Shown: positions 16,892 through 26,327 of the stretch, piece after piece
Numbering within the stretch: position 1 is the stretch's first letter
How the letters are laid out: the number at the start of each line of letters is the position of its first letter
Assembly (NCBI RefSeq): GCF_019797865.1
Contig: NZ_CP081869.1
Coordinates: forward strand, 2,505,501 to 2,569,500
Reading direction: 5' to 3'
Length of the DNA stretch: 64,000 bases
Source: Chenggangzhangella methanolivorans
GTDB taxonomy: Bacteria > Pseudomonadota > Alphaproteobacteria > Rhizobiales > Methylopilaceae
Notes under the pieces: generated by a model
Told to the model about the DNA's origin: nothing
Seen by the model: the letters and a program-made list of their open reading frames with translations, nothing else
Database searches by the model: none
Made by a program: the position numbers and the translations under genes

Positions 16892-17287
16892 TCAAGCGGC
16901 GAAGGACGGTCTCGGTGGACGCTTCAGGCCGGACGGGTGCGCGTCGCGCGCAATCTGGGCGGCGCCAGTCAGCGTCACCGAGCGCGTCGCGGGCGAAGCC
17001 TGCGCGAGGAAGGATGGGGGCGTTCCCGCCTTGTCGTGGAGATGGTCGGCGGAGTCATGTCCGTGGGTGTGTCCCGGGCTGCGCTCGTCGGCGTCGCCCT
17101 CGTCGTGGGCATGGCCATGCTCGGCGATCTCGGCGGCGAGCGCCGCGTGCCGCTCGGCCTCGGCGGCGGCGAGCGCCAGCGGGTCGTGCGAGGCGGAATG
17201 CCCGGTCGGCGCCGACAGGACGGCCAGCGCGATCGCGAGCATGCCCGCGATGCGCAGCGTCCGGTCGAGGAGGCGCTTGATCGTCAT
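16892..17287 (-). CDS. Histidine-rich periplasmic protein
   Basis: 131 residues. Signal peptide, then a His/Asp/Glu stretch (HGHAHDEGDADE, HTHGHDSADHLHD) suited to bind Ni, Co or Zn, and the C-terminal tag LKRPPRPSFAA. The copper-locus protein at 19802 ends similarly (IKRPPRPS), suggesting a shared small family near metal operons. First gene of the leftward HupE operon; the operator at 17351 lies between it and the divergent regulator. Confidence 0.75.
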   Translation of the reverse strand: MTIKRLLDRTLRIAGMLAIALAVLSAPTGHSASHDPLALAAAEAERHAALAAEIAEHGHAHDEGDADERSPGHTHGHDSADHLHDKAGTPPSFLAQASPATRSVTLTGAAQIARDAHPSGLKRPPRPSFAA

Positions 17288-17350
17288 CGGGCCGGACCAT
17301 AGCTGCGTCGCCGTCCGCCCGTCGAGGCCGCGCCCCGCGACGCGTTGCCA

Positions 17351-17369
17351 TATCCCCTCCAGGGGGATA
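17351..17369. promoter_or_regulatory. CsoR/RcnR-type operator
   Basis: TATCCCCTCCAGGGGGATA: inverted repeat with a C/G-tract core of the kind bound by CsoR/RcnR tetramers. It lies 12 nt before the regulator start and 64 nt from the divergent His-rich gene, so it can control both directions. Confidence 0.7.
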
Positions 17370-17380
17370 GGACGTAGCTC

Positions 17381-17659
17381 ATGTCCGAACCCCACCTTCA
17401 CGAGAGCCACCCGCAAGTCGTCGCGCGCCTGAAGCGGGCGCAGGGGCACCTGCGCAGCGTCATCGAGATGATCGAGGCGGGGAAGCCCTGCGTCGACGTC
17501 GCCCAGCAGCTCCACGCGGTCGAGAAGGCCGTGGGGCAGGCCAAGCGCACGCTGATCCAGGACCACGTCGACCACTGCCTCGAGGATGCGGTCGTCGCCG
17601 GGGGACGCGATCAGCGCCGCTCGCTCGACGAGTTCAGGGCGATCACCAAATACCTGTGA
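17381..17659 (+). CDS. CsoR/RcnR-family metal-sensing repressor (Ni/Co type likely)
   Basis: 92 residues, all-helical. Ligand set Cys37 (KPCVDV), His62 and Cys66 (DHVDHC) with extra histidines at the N-terminus (HLHESH). The C-H-C core occurs in copper CsoR and in nickel InrS; added His residues and neighbours (HupE, NreB-like exporter) favour Ni or Co. Metal binding should release the operator just upstream. The MFS gene follows after 7 nt. Confidence 0.85.
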   Translation: MSEPHLHESHPQVVARLKRAQGHLRSVIEMIEAGKPCVDVAQQLHAVEKAVGQAKRTLIQDHVDHCLEDAVVAGGRDQRRSLDEFRAITKYL

Positions 17660-17666
17660 GCGCGCC

Positions 17667-18995
17667 GTGCTGAGCGTCCTGTCTAACCGAACCTACCGAC
17701 ACCTGTTCCTCGCGCAGGTGATCGCGCTGATCGGCACAGGGCTCGCCACGGTCGCGCTCGGGCTGCTCGCCTACGAGCTGGCGGGCAAGCAAGCGGGCGC
17801 GGTGCTCGGGACCGCGCTCGCGATCAAGATGGTGGCCTATGTCGGGGTCGCGCCGATCGCAGCCGCCTTCGCCGACCGCCTGCCGCGCTGGACCATGCTG
17901 GTCGCGCTCGACCTCGTGCGGGCCGCGGTCGCGGTGTCGCTCCCCTTCGTGACGGAGATCTGGGAGGTCTACGTCCTGATCTTCGTCCTCCAGTCGGCGT
18001 CGGCCGCCTTCACCCCGACCTTCCAGGCGACGATCCCGGACGTGCTGCCGGAGGAGCGCGACTACACCCGCGCGCTTTCGCTCTCGCGGCTCGCCTACGA
18101 CTTGGAGAGCATCGTCAGCCCGATGCTGGCGGCGGCGCTGCTGACCGTCATCAGCTTCCACGCGCTGTTCGCGGGCACCGTGGTTGGCTTCCTCGCCTCG
18201 GCCGCGCTGGTGGTCTCGGTCGCGCTGCTGACGCCCAAGCCCACCGAGCGGCGGGGGATCTACGACCGGACGACGCGCGGCGTGCGGATCTATCTCGCGA
18301 CGCCTCGGCTCCGCGGACTTCTGGCGCTCACGCTCGCGGTGGCCGCGGCGAGCGCGATGGTCATCGTGAACACCGTCGTCATCGTCCAGGCGGGGCTAGG
18401 TCTTGGCCAGCCGCAGACCGCGCTCGCGCTTGGGGCTTACGGCGCCGGCTCGATGGCCGCGGCCTTCGCGCTGCCCCGGCTGCTCGACCGCATGCCCGAC
18501 CGTCCTGTGATGCTGCTCGGCGCGGCGCTCCTTGCGCTCGCCCTCGGACTTGGTCCCGTCGTCGGATCCTTCGAGGCGTTGCTCGCGCTCTGGTTCGTCC
18601 TCGGCGTCGGGACTTCGGTGACGCAGACGCCGGGCGGTCGGCTTCTTCGCCGTTCCGCCCATGCCGAAGATCGCCCTGCGGTGTTCGCCGCGCAGTTCGC
18701 ACTCTCGCACGCCTGCTGGCTGCTAACCTATCCGGTCGCGGGTTGGGTCGGCGCGAGGGCGGGAATGCCCGTCGCGTACCTCGCGCTCGCAGGCGTCGCT
18801 GCGGCCGCCGTCGTTGCGGCGCTCATTCTCTGGCCCCAAGCCGAGGACGACGCGCTCGAGCACGCCCATCCCGGCCTCGACCCGGACCATCCGCATCTCC
18901 GCGAAGCTCCCGCCGCCGGGCAGGCCCACGTCCACGCGCACCCGATCGTCATCGACCGCCTGCATCCGCAGTGGCCCGACGCGGGGCGCTCCTGA
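17667..18995 (+). CDS. MFS transporter with histidine-rich tail (NreB-like nickel exporter)
   Basis: 442 residues from GTG 17667, twelve hydrophobic helices, MFS loop ADRLPRWTML after helix 2. The C-terminal 45 residues are rich in His (HAHPGLDPDHPHL, HVHAHP), as in NreB nickel-resistance proteins. Downstream of its metal-sensing repressor and in frame throughout. Export of Ni or Co is inferred from tail and context. Confidence 0.82.
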   Translation: MLSVLSNRTYRHLFLAQVIALIGTGLATVALGLLAYELAGKQAGAVLGTALAIKMVAYVGVAPIAAAFADRLPRWTMLVALDLVRAAVAVSLPFVTEIWEVYVLIFVLQSASAAFTPTFQATIPDVLPEERDYTRALSLSRLAYDLESIVSPMLAAALLTVISFHALFAGTVVGFLASAALVVSVALLTPKPTERRGIYDRTTRGVRIYLATPRLRGLLALTLAVAAASAMVIVNTVVIVQAGLGLGQPQTALALGAYGAGSMAAAFALPRLLDRMPDRPVMLLGAALLALALGLGPVVGSFEALLALWFVLGVGTSVTQTPGGRLLRRSAHAEDRPAVFAAQFALSHACWLLTYPVAGWVGARAGMPVAYLALAGVAAAAVVAALILWPQAEDDALEHAHPGLDPDHPHLREAPAAGQAHVHAHPIVIDRLHPQWPDAGRS

Positions 18996-18998
18996 GCC

Positions 18999-19436
18999 GT
19001 GGCCGACCTCGTCGCCTATCTCGGGCTGTTCGCCTCGGCGTTCGCCGCGGCCACCATCTTACCCGCGCAGTCGGAGGCGCTGCTGGTCGGTCTCGTGCTC
19101 GCCGAGGCGCAGCCCGTCTGGGCACTGGTCGCCGTCGCGAGCGTCGGCAATGTCCTCGGTTCGGTCGTGAACTGGATCCTCGGCGGCCAAGTGGAGCGCT
19201 TCCGGGGGCGGCGCTGGTTCCCGGTCTCAGACCCGGCGCTCGAGCGGGCCAAGGGTTGGTATGGCCGATGGGGCCGCTGGTCGCTGCTTTTTAGCTGGAC
19301 GCCGATCGTCGGCGATCCGCTGACACTGGTGGCGGGCGTGCTCCGCGAGCCGTTCTGGTCATTCCTTGCTCTCGTTACCATCGCCAAGGTCGGCCGATAC
19401 GTAGCGTTAGCAGCGATCACCTCTGGCGTCGCGTGA
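18999..19436 (+). CDS. YqaA-family (DedA/SNARE-associated) membrane protein
   Basis: 145 residues, GTG start 3 nt after the MFS stop. Contains LVLAEAQPVWALVAVASVGNVLGSVVNW and WTPIVGDPLTLVAG, the conserved glycine/acidic loops of YqaA. The family is thought to affect membrane lipids or proton coupling; role in the metal operon is unknown. Confidence 0.85.
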   Translation: MADLVAYLGLFASAFAAATILPAQSEALLVGLVLAEAQPVWALVAVASVGNVLGSVVNWILGGQVERFRGRRWFPVSDPALERAKGWYGRWGRWSLLFSWTPIVGDPLTLVAGVLREPFWSFLALVTIAKVGRYVALAAITSGVA

Positions 19437-19505
19437 CCCCAGGTCCGGTCGCGTCATTCTCGGCGCAATCGAACCGCCGCCTGAATGAAGCTATCTTGCG
19501 CCGCA

Positions 19506-19519
19506 TACCCCTTGGGGTA
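19506..19519. promoter_or_regulatory. CsoR-type operator
   Basis: TACCCCTTGGGGTA, a near-perfect CsoR box, 11 nt before the copper-type CsoR gene; autoregulation is expected. Confidence 0.75.
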
Positions 19520-19530
19520 CAAAGTTTGGC

Positions 19531-19805
19531 ATGCAGTGCTGCACCAAGACTTCCTGCGGCAAACGCCTGAACCGGATCGAGGGACAGGTTCGCGGAATTG
19601 CTCGCATGCTCGAGGAGGACCGCTACTGCATTGACGTGGTCACCCAGATTTCCGCCGTCCGTGCCGCCCTGAAGCGGGTCGAGGAGGAGATTCTGAAGGA
19701 CCATGTCGGCCACTGCGTCGAGAACGCTATCCAGTCAGGCGACAAGGACGAGCAGCGCCAGAAGGTCGCCGAGCTCGTCGACGTCCTAGGGGGGTGCGCG
19801 GATGA
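19531..19805 (+). CDS. csoR: CsoR-family copper-sensing repressor
   Basis: Cys33 (RYCIDV), His58 and Cys62 (DHVGHC) give the Cu(I) site of CsoR; the N-terminus adds QCCTKTSC. The family normally ends about ten residues after ELVDVLG. In the reading frame the protein runs on into the next gene, but one extra G in the run at 19790-19796 would end it at TGA 19803-19805, overlapping the next ATG as ATGA. That end is used here. Confidence 0.85.
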
Positions 19806-20213
19806 CCAACCTTTCGCTGCTTCGGTTGGTGGTGGGTCTAGCTCTGGCACTGTTCGTGGCCGCAAGCTGGGCCACGCCGAGCGAGGCCCACGCAGGTCAT
19901 GGCGCGCCAGCCGCTGCCATAGAGCAGGCGAACGCTCCCGCCGCGTCTCCGGACTTCGTCGCCTCGACGCCTCAGCAGGGCATGGAAGCCGTCTCCGCCG
20001 ACTGCACTGGCCACATGGGCCAGTCCGGCACGGGCAAGTCCACCTGCTGCAGCAACACCTGCCATGCCGTCATCTCGACCGAAATGGAGCCCGCTCCAGG
20101 CCGTGACAATCAAGGTGACTGTCCTGCCCGTGGTTCCGGCGAAGGCCGCCCTGTCCGGGCCGACCGCCCACATCAAGCGCCCCCCGAGACCGTCCGCCAC
20201 GCTGGTCGGCTGA
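19802..20213 (+). CDS. Small periplasmic cysteine/histidine-containing protein of the copper operon (frameshifted)
   Basis: Signal peptide (hydrophobic to SEAHA), then HAGHGAPA and a Cys cluster (DCTGHMG, TCCSNTCH). After MEPAP near 20100 one surplus base shifts the frame; the alternative frame gives VTIKVTVLPVVP and ends IKRPPRPSATLVG at 20211-20213, like the His-rich protein at 16892. Function unknown; possibly copper binding in the periplasm. Coupled to csoR. Confidence 0.65.
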
Positions 20214-20344
20214 CGTCCTCGCGAGCCTGACGCACGCCCTAGTTCTGGGGCTCCGTCGCCGCACTCCGAGACATCTGACCGACCACGCGCCTCGCCGGCG
20301 CCACGGCGCCCTCGCGCTTGCTCGTTCAGATTCCGGGGTTTTCC

Positions 20345-20572
20345 ATGAAGCCGCTCGTCTCGGCTGCCGCCGCTCTATTCCTGGGCGGTTGCTCAACGCA
20401 ATTGCCATCGCCCATCGCGGGGCGCGACGACCCAAGCAATCCGTCCGCGTCGGTTCCGACCCTCCGATACAGCTCTGTCACGGCGGGCACGGCGGACTAC
20501 CGCCCGGTCCAGCCGAAGCCTTGGCTTGAACAGAACAAGGGCGTCGCGCCGAAACCTGCGGAGGGCATGTGA
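20345..20572 (+). CDS. Small lipoprotein of the copper operon
   Basis: 75 residues. ATG 20345 gives a lipoprotein signal with FLGGCS (Cys about 20); the rest is Pro/Ser-rich with no recognised domain. Its TGA overlaps the ATG of the TolC-like gene, so it is cotranslated and may help the outer-membrane channel. Confidence 0.7.
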   Translation: MKPLVSAAAALFLGGCSTQLPSPIAGRDDPSNPSASVPTLRYSSVTAGTADYRPVQPKPWLEQNKGVAPKPAEGM

Positions 20573-22008
20573 TGGCGGCGCGCCATTCACGCCTCCTGAG
20601 GGCGGTTGCGGTCGGCGCGCTGTCGGCCTCGCTCGGCGCATGCGCGTCGGTCTCGGCGGACGGCGGCATGACCCCGGTCGTGTCGCGGGTATCGCTCGAC
20701 CTCGGCAAGGATACGGCGAAGATCGTAACGGCGTCGGACGCCGGAGCGGTGAAGGGGCGCGTCGACCGCCTGCTGGCGAGGCCTCTGACGGCGGACGCCG
20801 CGGTCCAGATCGCGCTGCTCAACAACCTCGGTCTCCAGGCCGAGTACAATGCGCTCGGCGTGTCCGAGGCGGAGTTCGTCGAAGCCAGCCTGCCGCCGTC
20901 GCCCACGGTCTCGATCGAACGCGTGGCCGGCTCCGGCGACCTCGACATCGAGCGCCGCCTGATCGCGGACCTGTTCCAGCTCCTGACGCTGCCACGGCGC
21001 GCGAAGATTGCGGAGACCGAGTTCCGCGCCGCCCAGTACAAGGCGATCGCTGCGACCTTCCGGACCGCAGCCGAGGCGCGCCGTGCGTTCTACAAGGCGG
21101 TCGCGGCGCGAGAGACCACCGCCTTCCTCGAGGCGGCGCGGGGTTCGGCGGGCGCCGCGGCCGAGCTCACCAAAAAACTCGGTGAGACGGGGGCGGCCAC
21201 CAAGCTCAACCAGGCCCGATCCGGCGCGCTCTACGCCGAGGTCGCGACCGAGCTCGCGGAGGCGCGCCTCGAGGCCGCCAAGGAGCGCGAGGCGCTCACC
21301 CGCCAGCTCGGTCTCTGGGGACGCGACCTCGACTACAGGCTGCCCGCGCGGCTGCCGTCGTTCCCGCGGCTCAAGACCCAGGGCGACGTCGAGGCGACCG
21401 CCATCCGGCGCCGGGTGGACATCATCGGCGACCGGCTCGAGCTCGACGCGCTCGCTCAGTCCTATGGACTGACGGAACAGACCCGCGCGATCTCGATGCT
21501 CGAGCTCACCGGCCTCGCCAACCACGCGAAGTCGGCGGAGGGCGACAAGGCCAACCCCAAGGGTTTCGAGGTCGCGGTCCAGATCCCGATCTTCGACTTC
21601 GGCAAGGCGCGCTCCGCGAAGGCGCGCGAGACCTACATGGGCGCGGTCAACCGCCTGCTCGAGAAGGCCGTCAACGCCCGCTCCGAGGCGCGCGAGGCCT
21701 ACGCCACCTACCGCGGCCGCCACGACATTGCGCGTTCCTACCAGAGCCGCGTGCTGCCGCTCCGCAAGGTCATCACCGAAGAAGCGCAGCTCCAGTACAA
21801 CGGCATGTTGGTCGACGCCTTCGAGCTGCTCACCAACGCCCGTGAGAACGTTGCCTCGAACGTCGCGGCGATCCGGGCCAAGCGCGACTTCTTCCTCGCC
21901 GACGTCGACTTCCAGGCCGCCCTGATCGGCGGCGGCACGGCGTCCGAACCCGCGCCCGAGCCGAAGCTCGCTTCCGCGACGTCAGCGTCGGCGGCATCCC
22001 CCCAATGA
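20572..22008 (+). CDS. TolC/CusC-family outer-membrane protein
   Basis: 478 residues starting with lipobox SLGACAS, then two repeats of long helices with OEP motifs (AVQIALLNNLGLQAEYNALG; QIPIFDFGKARSAKA). Forms the outer-membrane duct of tripartite efflux. Frame intact. ATG 20572 has GGAGG at six bases. No inner-membrane pump follows in this operon, only periplasmic copper proteins; such TolC-like proteins often accompany CopA-type oxidases. Confidence 0.88.
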   Translation: MAARHSRLLRAVAVGALSASLGACASVSADGGMTPVVSRVSLDLGKDTAKIVTASDAGAVKGRVDRLLARPLTADAAVQIALLNNLGLQAEYNALGVSEAEFVEASLPPSPTVSIERVAGSGDLDIERRLIADLFQLLTLPRRAKIAETEFRAAQYKAIAATFRTAAEARRAFYKAVAARETTAFLEAARGSAGAAAELTKKLGETGAATKLNQARSGALYAEVATELAEARLEAAKEREALTRQLGLWGRDLDYRLPARLPSFPRLKTQGDVEATAIRRRVDIIGDRLELDALAQSYGLTEQTRAISMLELTGLANHAKSAEGDKANPKGFEVAVQIPIFDFGKARSAKARETYMGAVNRLLEKAVNARSEAREAYATYRGRHDIARSYQSRVLPLRKVITEEAQLQYNGMLVDAFELLTNARENVASNVAAIRAKRDFFLADVDFQAALIGGGTASEPAPEPKLASATSASAASPQ

Positions 22009-22022
22009 AACCGGAGGCACCC

Positions 22023-23373
22023 ATGACCGTCTCGCGCAGATCCTTCCTGTCGGCTTCCGCCGCCGGAGCGACGTCGCTCGTCGCCGCGACCGCGGTGTCG
22101 GGCCGCGTCCAGGCCGCGGCGATTCCTGAGGCCGCGACAACGAAGGACGCGACCATGCAGCCGCCGTTCGTTCCGACCACGGGGCCCGACTACAACCCTG
22201 TTGTCACGCTCAACGGCTGGACCGCGCCCTGGCGCATGAACGGCGACTGGAAGGAGTTCCATCTCGTCGCCGAGCCGGTGATCCGCGAGCTCGCGCCGGG
22301 CATGGTCGCGCTCTCTGGGGCTACAACGGCCAGTCGCCCGGCCCGACCATCGAGGCGGTTCGAGGGCGACAAGGTCCGCATCTTCGTCACCAACCGCCTT
22401 CCCGAGCACACCACGGTGCACTGGCACGGACAGTTGCTCCCAAGCGGCATGGACGGCGTCGGGGGCCTCACGCAGCCGCACATCAAGCCGGGGAAGACGT
22501 TCGTCTACGAGTTCATCTTAAGGAAGAGCGGGACCTTCATGTATCACCGCACGCCGACGAGATGGTCCAGATGGCCATGGGCATGATGGGTTCTTCGTGG
22601 TGCACCCGAAGGATCCGGCGTTCCGGCGCGTCGACCGCGACTTCGTCTTCCTGATGTCGGCCTACGATATCGATCCGGGAACCTACGTCCCCCGCGTCGC
22701 CGAGATGACCGACTTCAATCTCTGGACCTGGAACACGCGGGTGTTCCCCGGGATCAACCATCTGGTCGCGGCCAAGGGCGACAAGGTGCGGGTGCGGTTC
22801 GGCAACCTCACCATGACAACCACCCGATCCACATGCACGGCTACGACTTCAAGGTCTCGTGCACCGACGGTGGCTGGGTGCCGGAGGCCGCGGCCTGGCC
22901 CGAGGTCACGATCGACTGCGCGGTTGGGCAGATGCGCGCCTTCGACTTCGTCGCCGACGCCCCGGCGACTGGGCGATCCACTGCCACAAGTCGCACCACA
23001 CCATGAACGCCATGGGCCACGAGGTCTCGAACTTCATCGGCGTGAACAAGAAGGACGTCGCCAAGAAGATCAAGGCGGTGGTCCCCGGCTACATGCCGAT
23101 GGGACAGGCGGGCATGGCCGACATGGGCGAGATGGAGATGCCGCTCCCCGACAACACGCTGCCGATGATGACGGGCTTCGGCCAGTTCGGCCGATCGAGA
23201 TGGGGGGAATGTTCTCGGTCGTGAAGGTCCGCGAGGGCCTCAGCCCAGGCGACTACAAGGACCCTGGCTGGTTCAAGCACCCCGAAGGCCAGGTCGCTTT
23301 CGAGTGGAAGGGGCCGGAGCGCGACGCGGCCGCCGCCCCTCCCGCCAACCCCAAGCCGGAGACGTCGAGATGA
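22023..23373 (+). CDS. Multicopper oxidase, CopA-like (about six frame breaks)
   Basis: Tat signal SRRSFLSASAAG, then copper ligands HWHG (type 2/3), HPIHMHGY and HCHKSHHTMNAM (type 1 with axial Met). Met-rich MPMGQAGMADMGEMEMP near the end suits Cu(I) oxidation. Breaks near 22315, 22547, 22590, 22815, 22965 and 23192 each need one base, mostly in C or G runs, and restore a continuous 450-residue enzyme. ATG 22023 follows GGAGG. Probable periplasmic cuprous oxidase for copper tolerance. Confidence 0.85.
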
Positions 23374-23461
23374 ACGTCGTGAAGCCCAAGGCGGCTCCAG
23401 CGGGCACGCGAACCACTGACCTCAAAACTCAACCAGGAAGAACCAATGAAGGACGTCCCTG

Positions 23462-23920
23462 ATGCTTGCCGTCCTCGCCGCGGCGCTCGCGTCCTCCGCC
23501 GCATGGGCCGACGCCGGCCATTCCCATGGCGAAGCCAAGGCCTTCGGCGAGCCCGGCGACCCCAAGAAGCCGTCCCGGACGGTGGAGGTGGTCATGAAGG
23601 AGACCGATGACGGCGAGATGCTCTTCGATCCGATCTCGGTCTCGGCGAAGAAGGGCGAGCAGGTCCATTTCGTGCTCAGAAACGAGGGCCAGCTCGACCA
23701 CGAATTCATGCTCGCAACCCGCGCCGACAACGACAGGCACGCGGTCGCGATGCGGAAAAACCCGGACATGGAGCACGACGAGCCGAACGGCCGCCGCGTG
23801 GCGCCGGGCCAGTCCGACGAGATCACCTGGAAGTTCTCGAAATCGGGCGAGTTCAACTTCGCCTGCCTGATCCCTGGCCATCGCGAGGCCGGCATGGACG
23901 GCACGGTCGCCGTCAAGTGA
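23462..23920 (+). CDS. Cupredoxin-like periplasmic copper protein
   Basis: 152 residues: signal peptide, HSHGEAK, a plastocyanin-like barrel with QLDHEFML and FNFACLIPGHREAGM, i.e. the Cys-His-Met type 1 copper site. Resembles CopI/copper tolerance cupredoxins. An alternative ATG at 23447 in another frame would need one indel and has a good GGAAG site. Sits between the oxidase and the CusF-like gene. Confidence 0.85.
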   Translation: MLAVLAAALASSAAWADAGHSHGEAKAFGEPGDPKKPSRTVEVVMKETDDGEMLFDPISVSAKKGEQVHFVLRNEGQLDHEFMLATRADNDRHAVAMRKNPDMEHDEPNGRRVAPGQSDEITWKFSKSGEFNFACLIPGHREAGMDGTVAVK

Positions 23921-23941
23921 CCCCCAAAGCAGGAGACCCGC

Positions 23942-24223
23942 ATGAAGAAGTCAGCATCAGTCCTCGGCGCCCTCGTCGCCGCCCACCTCGCCGCATCGGC
24001 CTCCGCCGCCGACGGCACGGTCAAGAAGATCGACGAAAGCGCGAACAAGATCACGCTTGACCACGGCCCGATCAAGAGCCTCGACATGGACGAGCCGATG
24101 TCCATGGTCTTCAAGGCCGCCGACCCCGCCATGCTGAAGGGCGTCAAGCCCGGCGATAAGGTGACGTTCGAGGCCGAACGCGTGAACGGCCAGATCACCG
24201 TGACCAAGATCCGGAAGAAGTGA
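23942..24223 (+). CDS. CusF-like periplasmic metal-binding protein
   Basis: 93 residues: signal peptide, then VKKIDESANKITLDHGPIKSL and MSMVFKAADPAML, the OB fold of CusF. The histidine and the paired methionines that hold Cu(I)/Ag(I) are present; the tryptophan that stacks on copper in CusF is absent (DMDEPMSM). Last gene of the copper operon. Confidence 0.82.
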   Translation: MKKSASVLGALVAAHLAASASAADGTVKKIDESANKITLDHGPIKSLDMDEPMSMVFKAADPAMLKGVKPGDKVTFEAERVNGQITVTKIRKK

Positions 24224-24585
24224 CGATCAGCGAGGTGGCCGCGGGGCGTGGCCGGCTCGCGTGCCATTGACAAGTAGCTGACCTGCGGCGGTGACGCCGA
24301 TAGGCGGCCAAAAAGATGGACATCGATCGCGCTTGGAGAACTCAATTCCATTGTAAAGCTATGCGCCGATCCGAGTAAGCGAACCTATATAACCTTCAGA
24401 AGCATACCTTTTGGCTATACGTATTTCAGTTAATTACCTTTCTATTCCATCTTATAACCACTGAGAAGGCATCTATATATTAACATAGGGCCCGCCCGGT
24501 CTTTGCCGGGCGGGGAAATTCTTCGAGTCTGAGAAAACAACTGCTTGTTAAAGCAGCGCGTTCTCCGGATTCGGCTTACCCAACG
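24224..24585. other. Intergenic stretch, AT-richer, with one hairpin
   Basis: No gene seen. CCCGCCCGG (24491-24499) pairs perfectly with CCGGGCGGG (24506-24514) around a 6-nt loop; no T-run follows on either strand, so it is only a weak terminator candidate between convergent genes. Composition drops in GC from here. Confidence 0.5.
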
Positions 24586-26233
24586 TCAACGCGTTCCCGC
24601 AATCTGCCCGGCCGAAAGGTTATCCCAGAGTTTCAACGATGCCTTGACGAAAATGTCTTCGTCACTGTCGGCATTGGTAAATTCAGAGATAGATGATTGT
24701 CTTCCTTGCTGTCGTAACGATCCCATTCCGGGGTGTCTGGTCCGTTCGGGTCGCCATTGGCGGCGAAGCGTGTCCAGTAACTGACCATTGCATCTGAAAG
24801 GCGCGACTGTTGCTTGTTCAAAGGAGTGACTTGACCTGTCGCTCCATTATAATTCTTAAAAAGGTATTGAATCTCGAACGTATGCGCCGCTCCAGTGGAA
24901 AGGACACCTCGGGTCCAGAATCAGGCGCAGTGCGATCCGCAAATTCGAAGCTGTAGACAGGGACGTGTTCCGCCAGAGCAGTATTCAACGTTCGTAATGG
25001 GCAAAGCATCAGTTGATCGCCCTGAACAGCCCCGAACGCTTCGCTAGGCGAATCAAAATCGTCGACGTCGTATCGCGACAGGATTCGCCTGTCCCGGTTT
25101 TCCGAATAGCGCTGAGACCCGCTCCGGGTACTCCTTCTTCGTTAGGACATGACCCGTTTGCGGCCTCCTCCAATGAGACAAACCCACCTTAACTCGTCGC
25201 GGTTCGCACCGTTCATCACAGGCACCTTGTTGAACTTTCCGGAGCCGAGGACTTCCGGGATCGATGCTGGAATGGTAGTTCCGTCGATTATCGCCTGCGC
25301 CGTGTCAGTGAAAGCCTTGCCGCGCTTTACGATCTGTTTGGGCGTAAGGCCTTTCAGACAGGCCGCCGTTTCTTCCGCTGACTTACCCCCGCATCCGACG
25401 GTCTCAGAAAACTGTTCTGCGTAAGCGTGCGCTTGATCTACCGTTTGCATCGGTGAGACCATCACGTACGAGCCGCTTTCTACGATCGCCCGGTGAAACA
25501 ATCCTTTAGCTGCCGGGGACACGATCTGCGCCATGACGCTGCCACCCCCCGCCGACTCACCGAATATTGTTACATTGTGTGGGTCGCCGCCGAAGTTGAC
25601 GATATTTTCCTTGATCCATCGCAGCGCCAACTGTTGATCCATGAAACCGTAGTTTCCTGACGGCGCATTTTTTCCCCCCAACGCCGGATGATCGAAGAAT
25701 CCAAAAATGTTGAGTCTGTAATTCATTGAAACGAATACAACGTCTCCTCGCTTTACAAGCCACTCTGAATTGTACTCGTTTGCCGAACCATCAAACCAGC
25801 CGCCGCCGTGGATCCAGACCATTACGGGCTTGTTTTTCTTTCCATTGCTATTTCGGTTATCGTCGGTGACGACGTTCAGATAGAGGCAGTCTTCCTCTAG
25901 ACTCGGTTCCGCGAACACGCCGAGCGTGTTGGACTGCACACAACTTTTCCCTGGCCGCCCGACGTTAAGCGGCTTCGCCCACTTTTTTGGAGGCTGCGGA
26001 GGCCGCCAACGCAAGTCTCCCACGGGAGGAGCGGCATAGGGGATCCCTAGATATTGATAGACCCCGTGCCTTCGAATGCCCTGAACAGGACCATCCGACG
26101 TCTCTACCAACGGCGCTTTCGCGTCGACGCTCTCCGCCTCGCTGCTCTTCGCCCCGGCTGTGACGGCAAGAGCGGCTAGAGTTGCTCCGACAGCGAGGCT
26201 GTGCAGCGTCCTGCATCTGGTAAGCGCTTTCAT
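24586..26233 (-). CDS. Type B carboxylesterase (several frame breaks)
   Basis: Signal peptide, then the carboxylesterase/lipase plan: GVYQYLGIPYA, EEDCLYLNV, oxyanion loop HGGGWF, nucleophile elbow GESAGGGSV, FHRAIVESG. The first 350 residues are in one frame; beyond 25170 the rest is spread over frames (KKEYPERVSALFG, DVDDFDSP, RLSDAMVSYWTRFA, LKLWDNLSAGQ) and ends at 24586. At least five single-base breaks. Secreted esterase of unknown substrate; a divergent-oriented AraC regulator gene lies just upstream. GC is lower than in neighbours. Confidence 0.82.
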
Positions 26234-26327
26234 TGGGTCTCCTCCCGTTTTTATTTGCGCGCCAGACGATTTTAATCCGCTATCTCAGCACCCGCTGCCA
26301 CGGTTTGGAAGAGCTGTCACAATCCTG

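Noticed and set aside
15510..17432. 640-codon open frame on the + strand
   Set aside because: It runs antisense to hupE, the anchor protein and the His-rich gene, which have clear family motifs; a shadow of high GC.
20587..21723. 378-codon - strand frame
   Set aside because: Mirrors the intact TolC-like gene and shows no domain.
24491..24514. Strong intrinsic terminator
   Set aside because: The perfect stem has no T-run on either side, so only a weak candidate.
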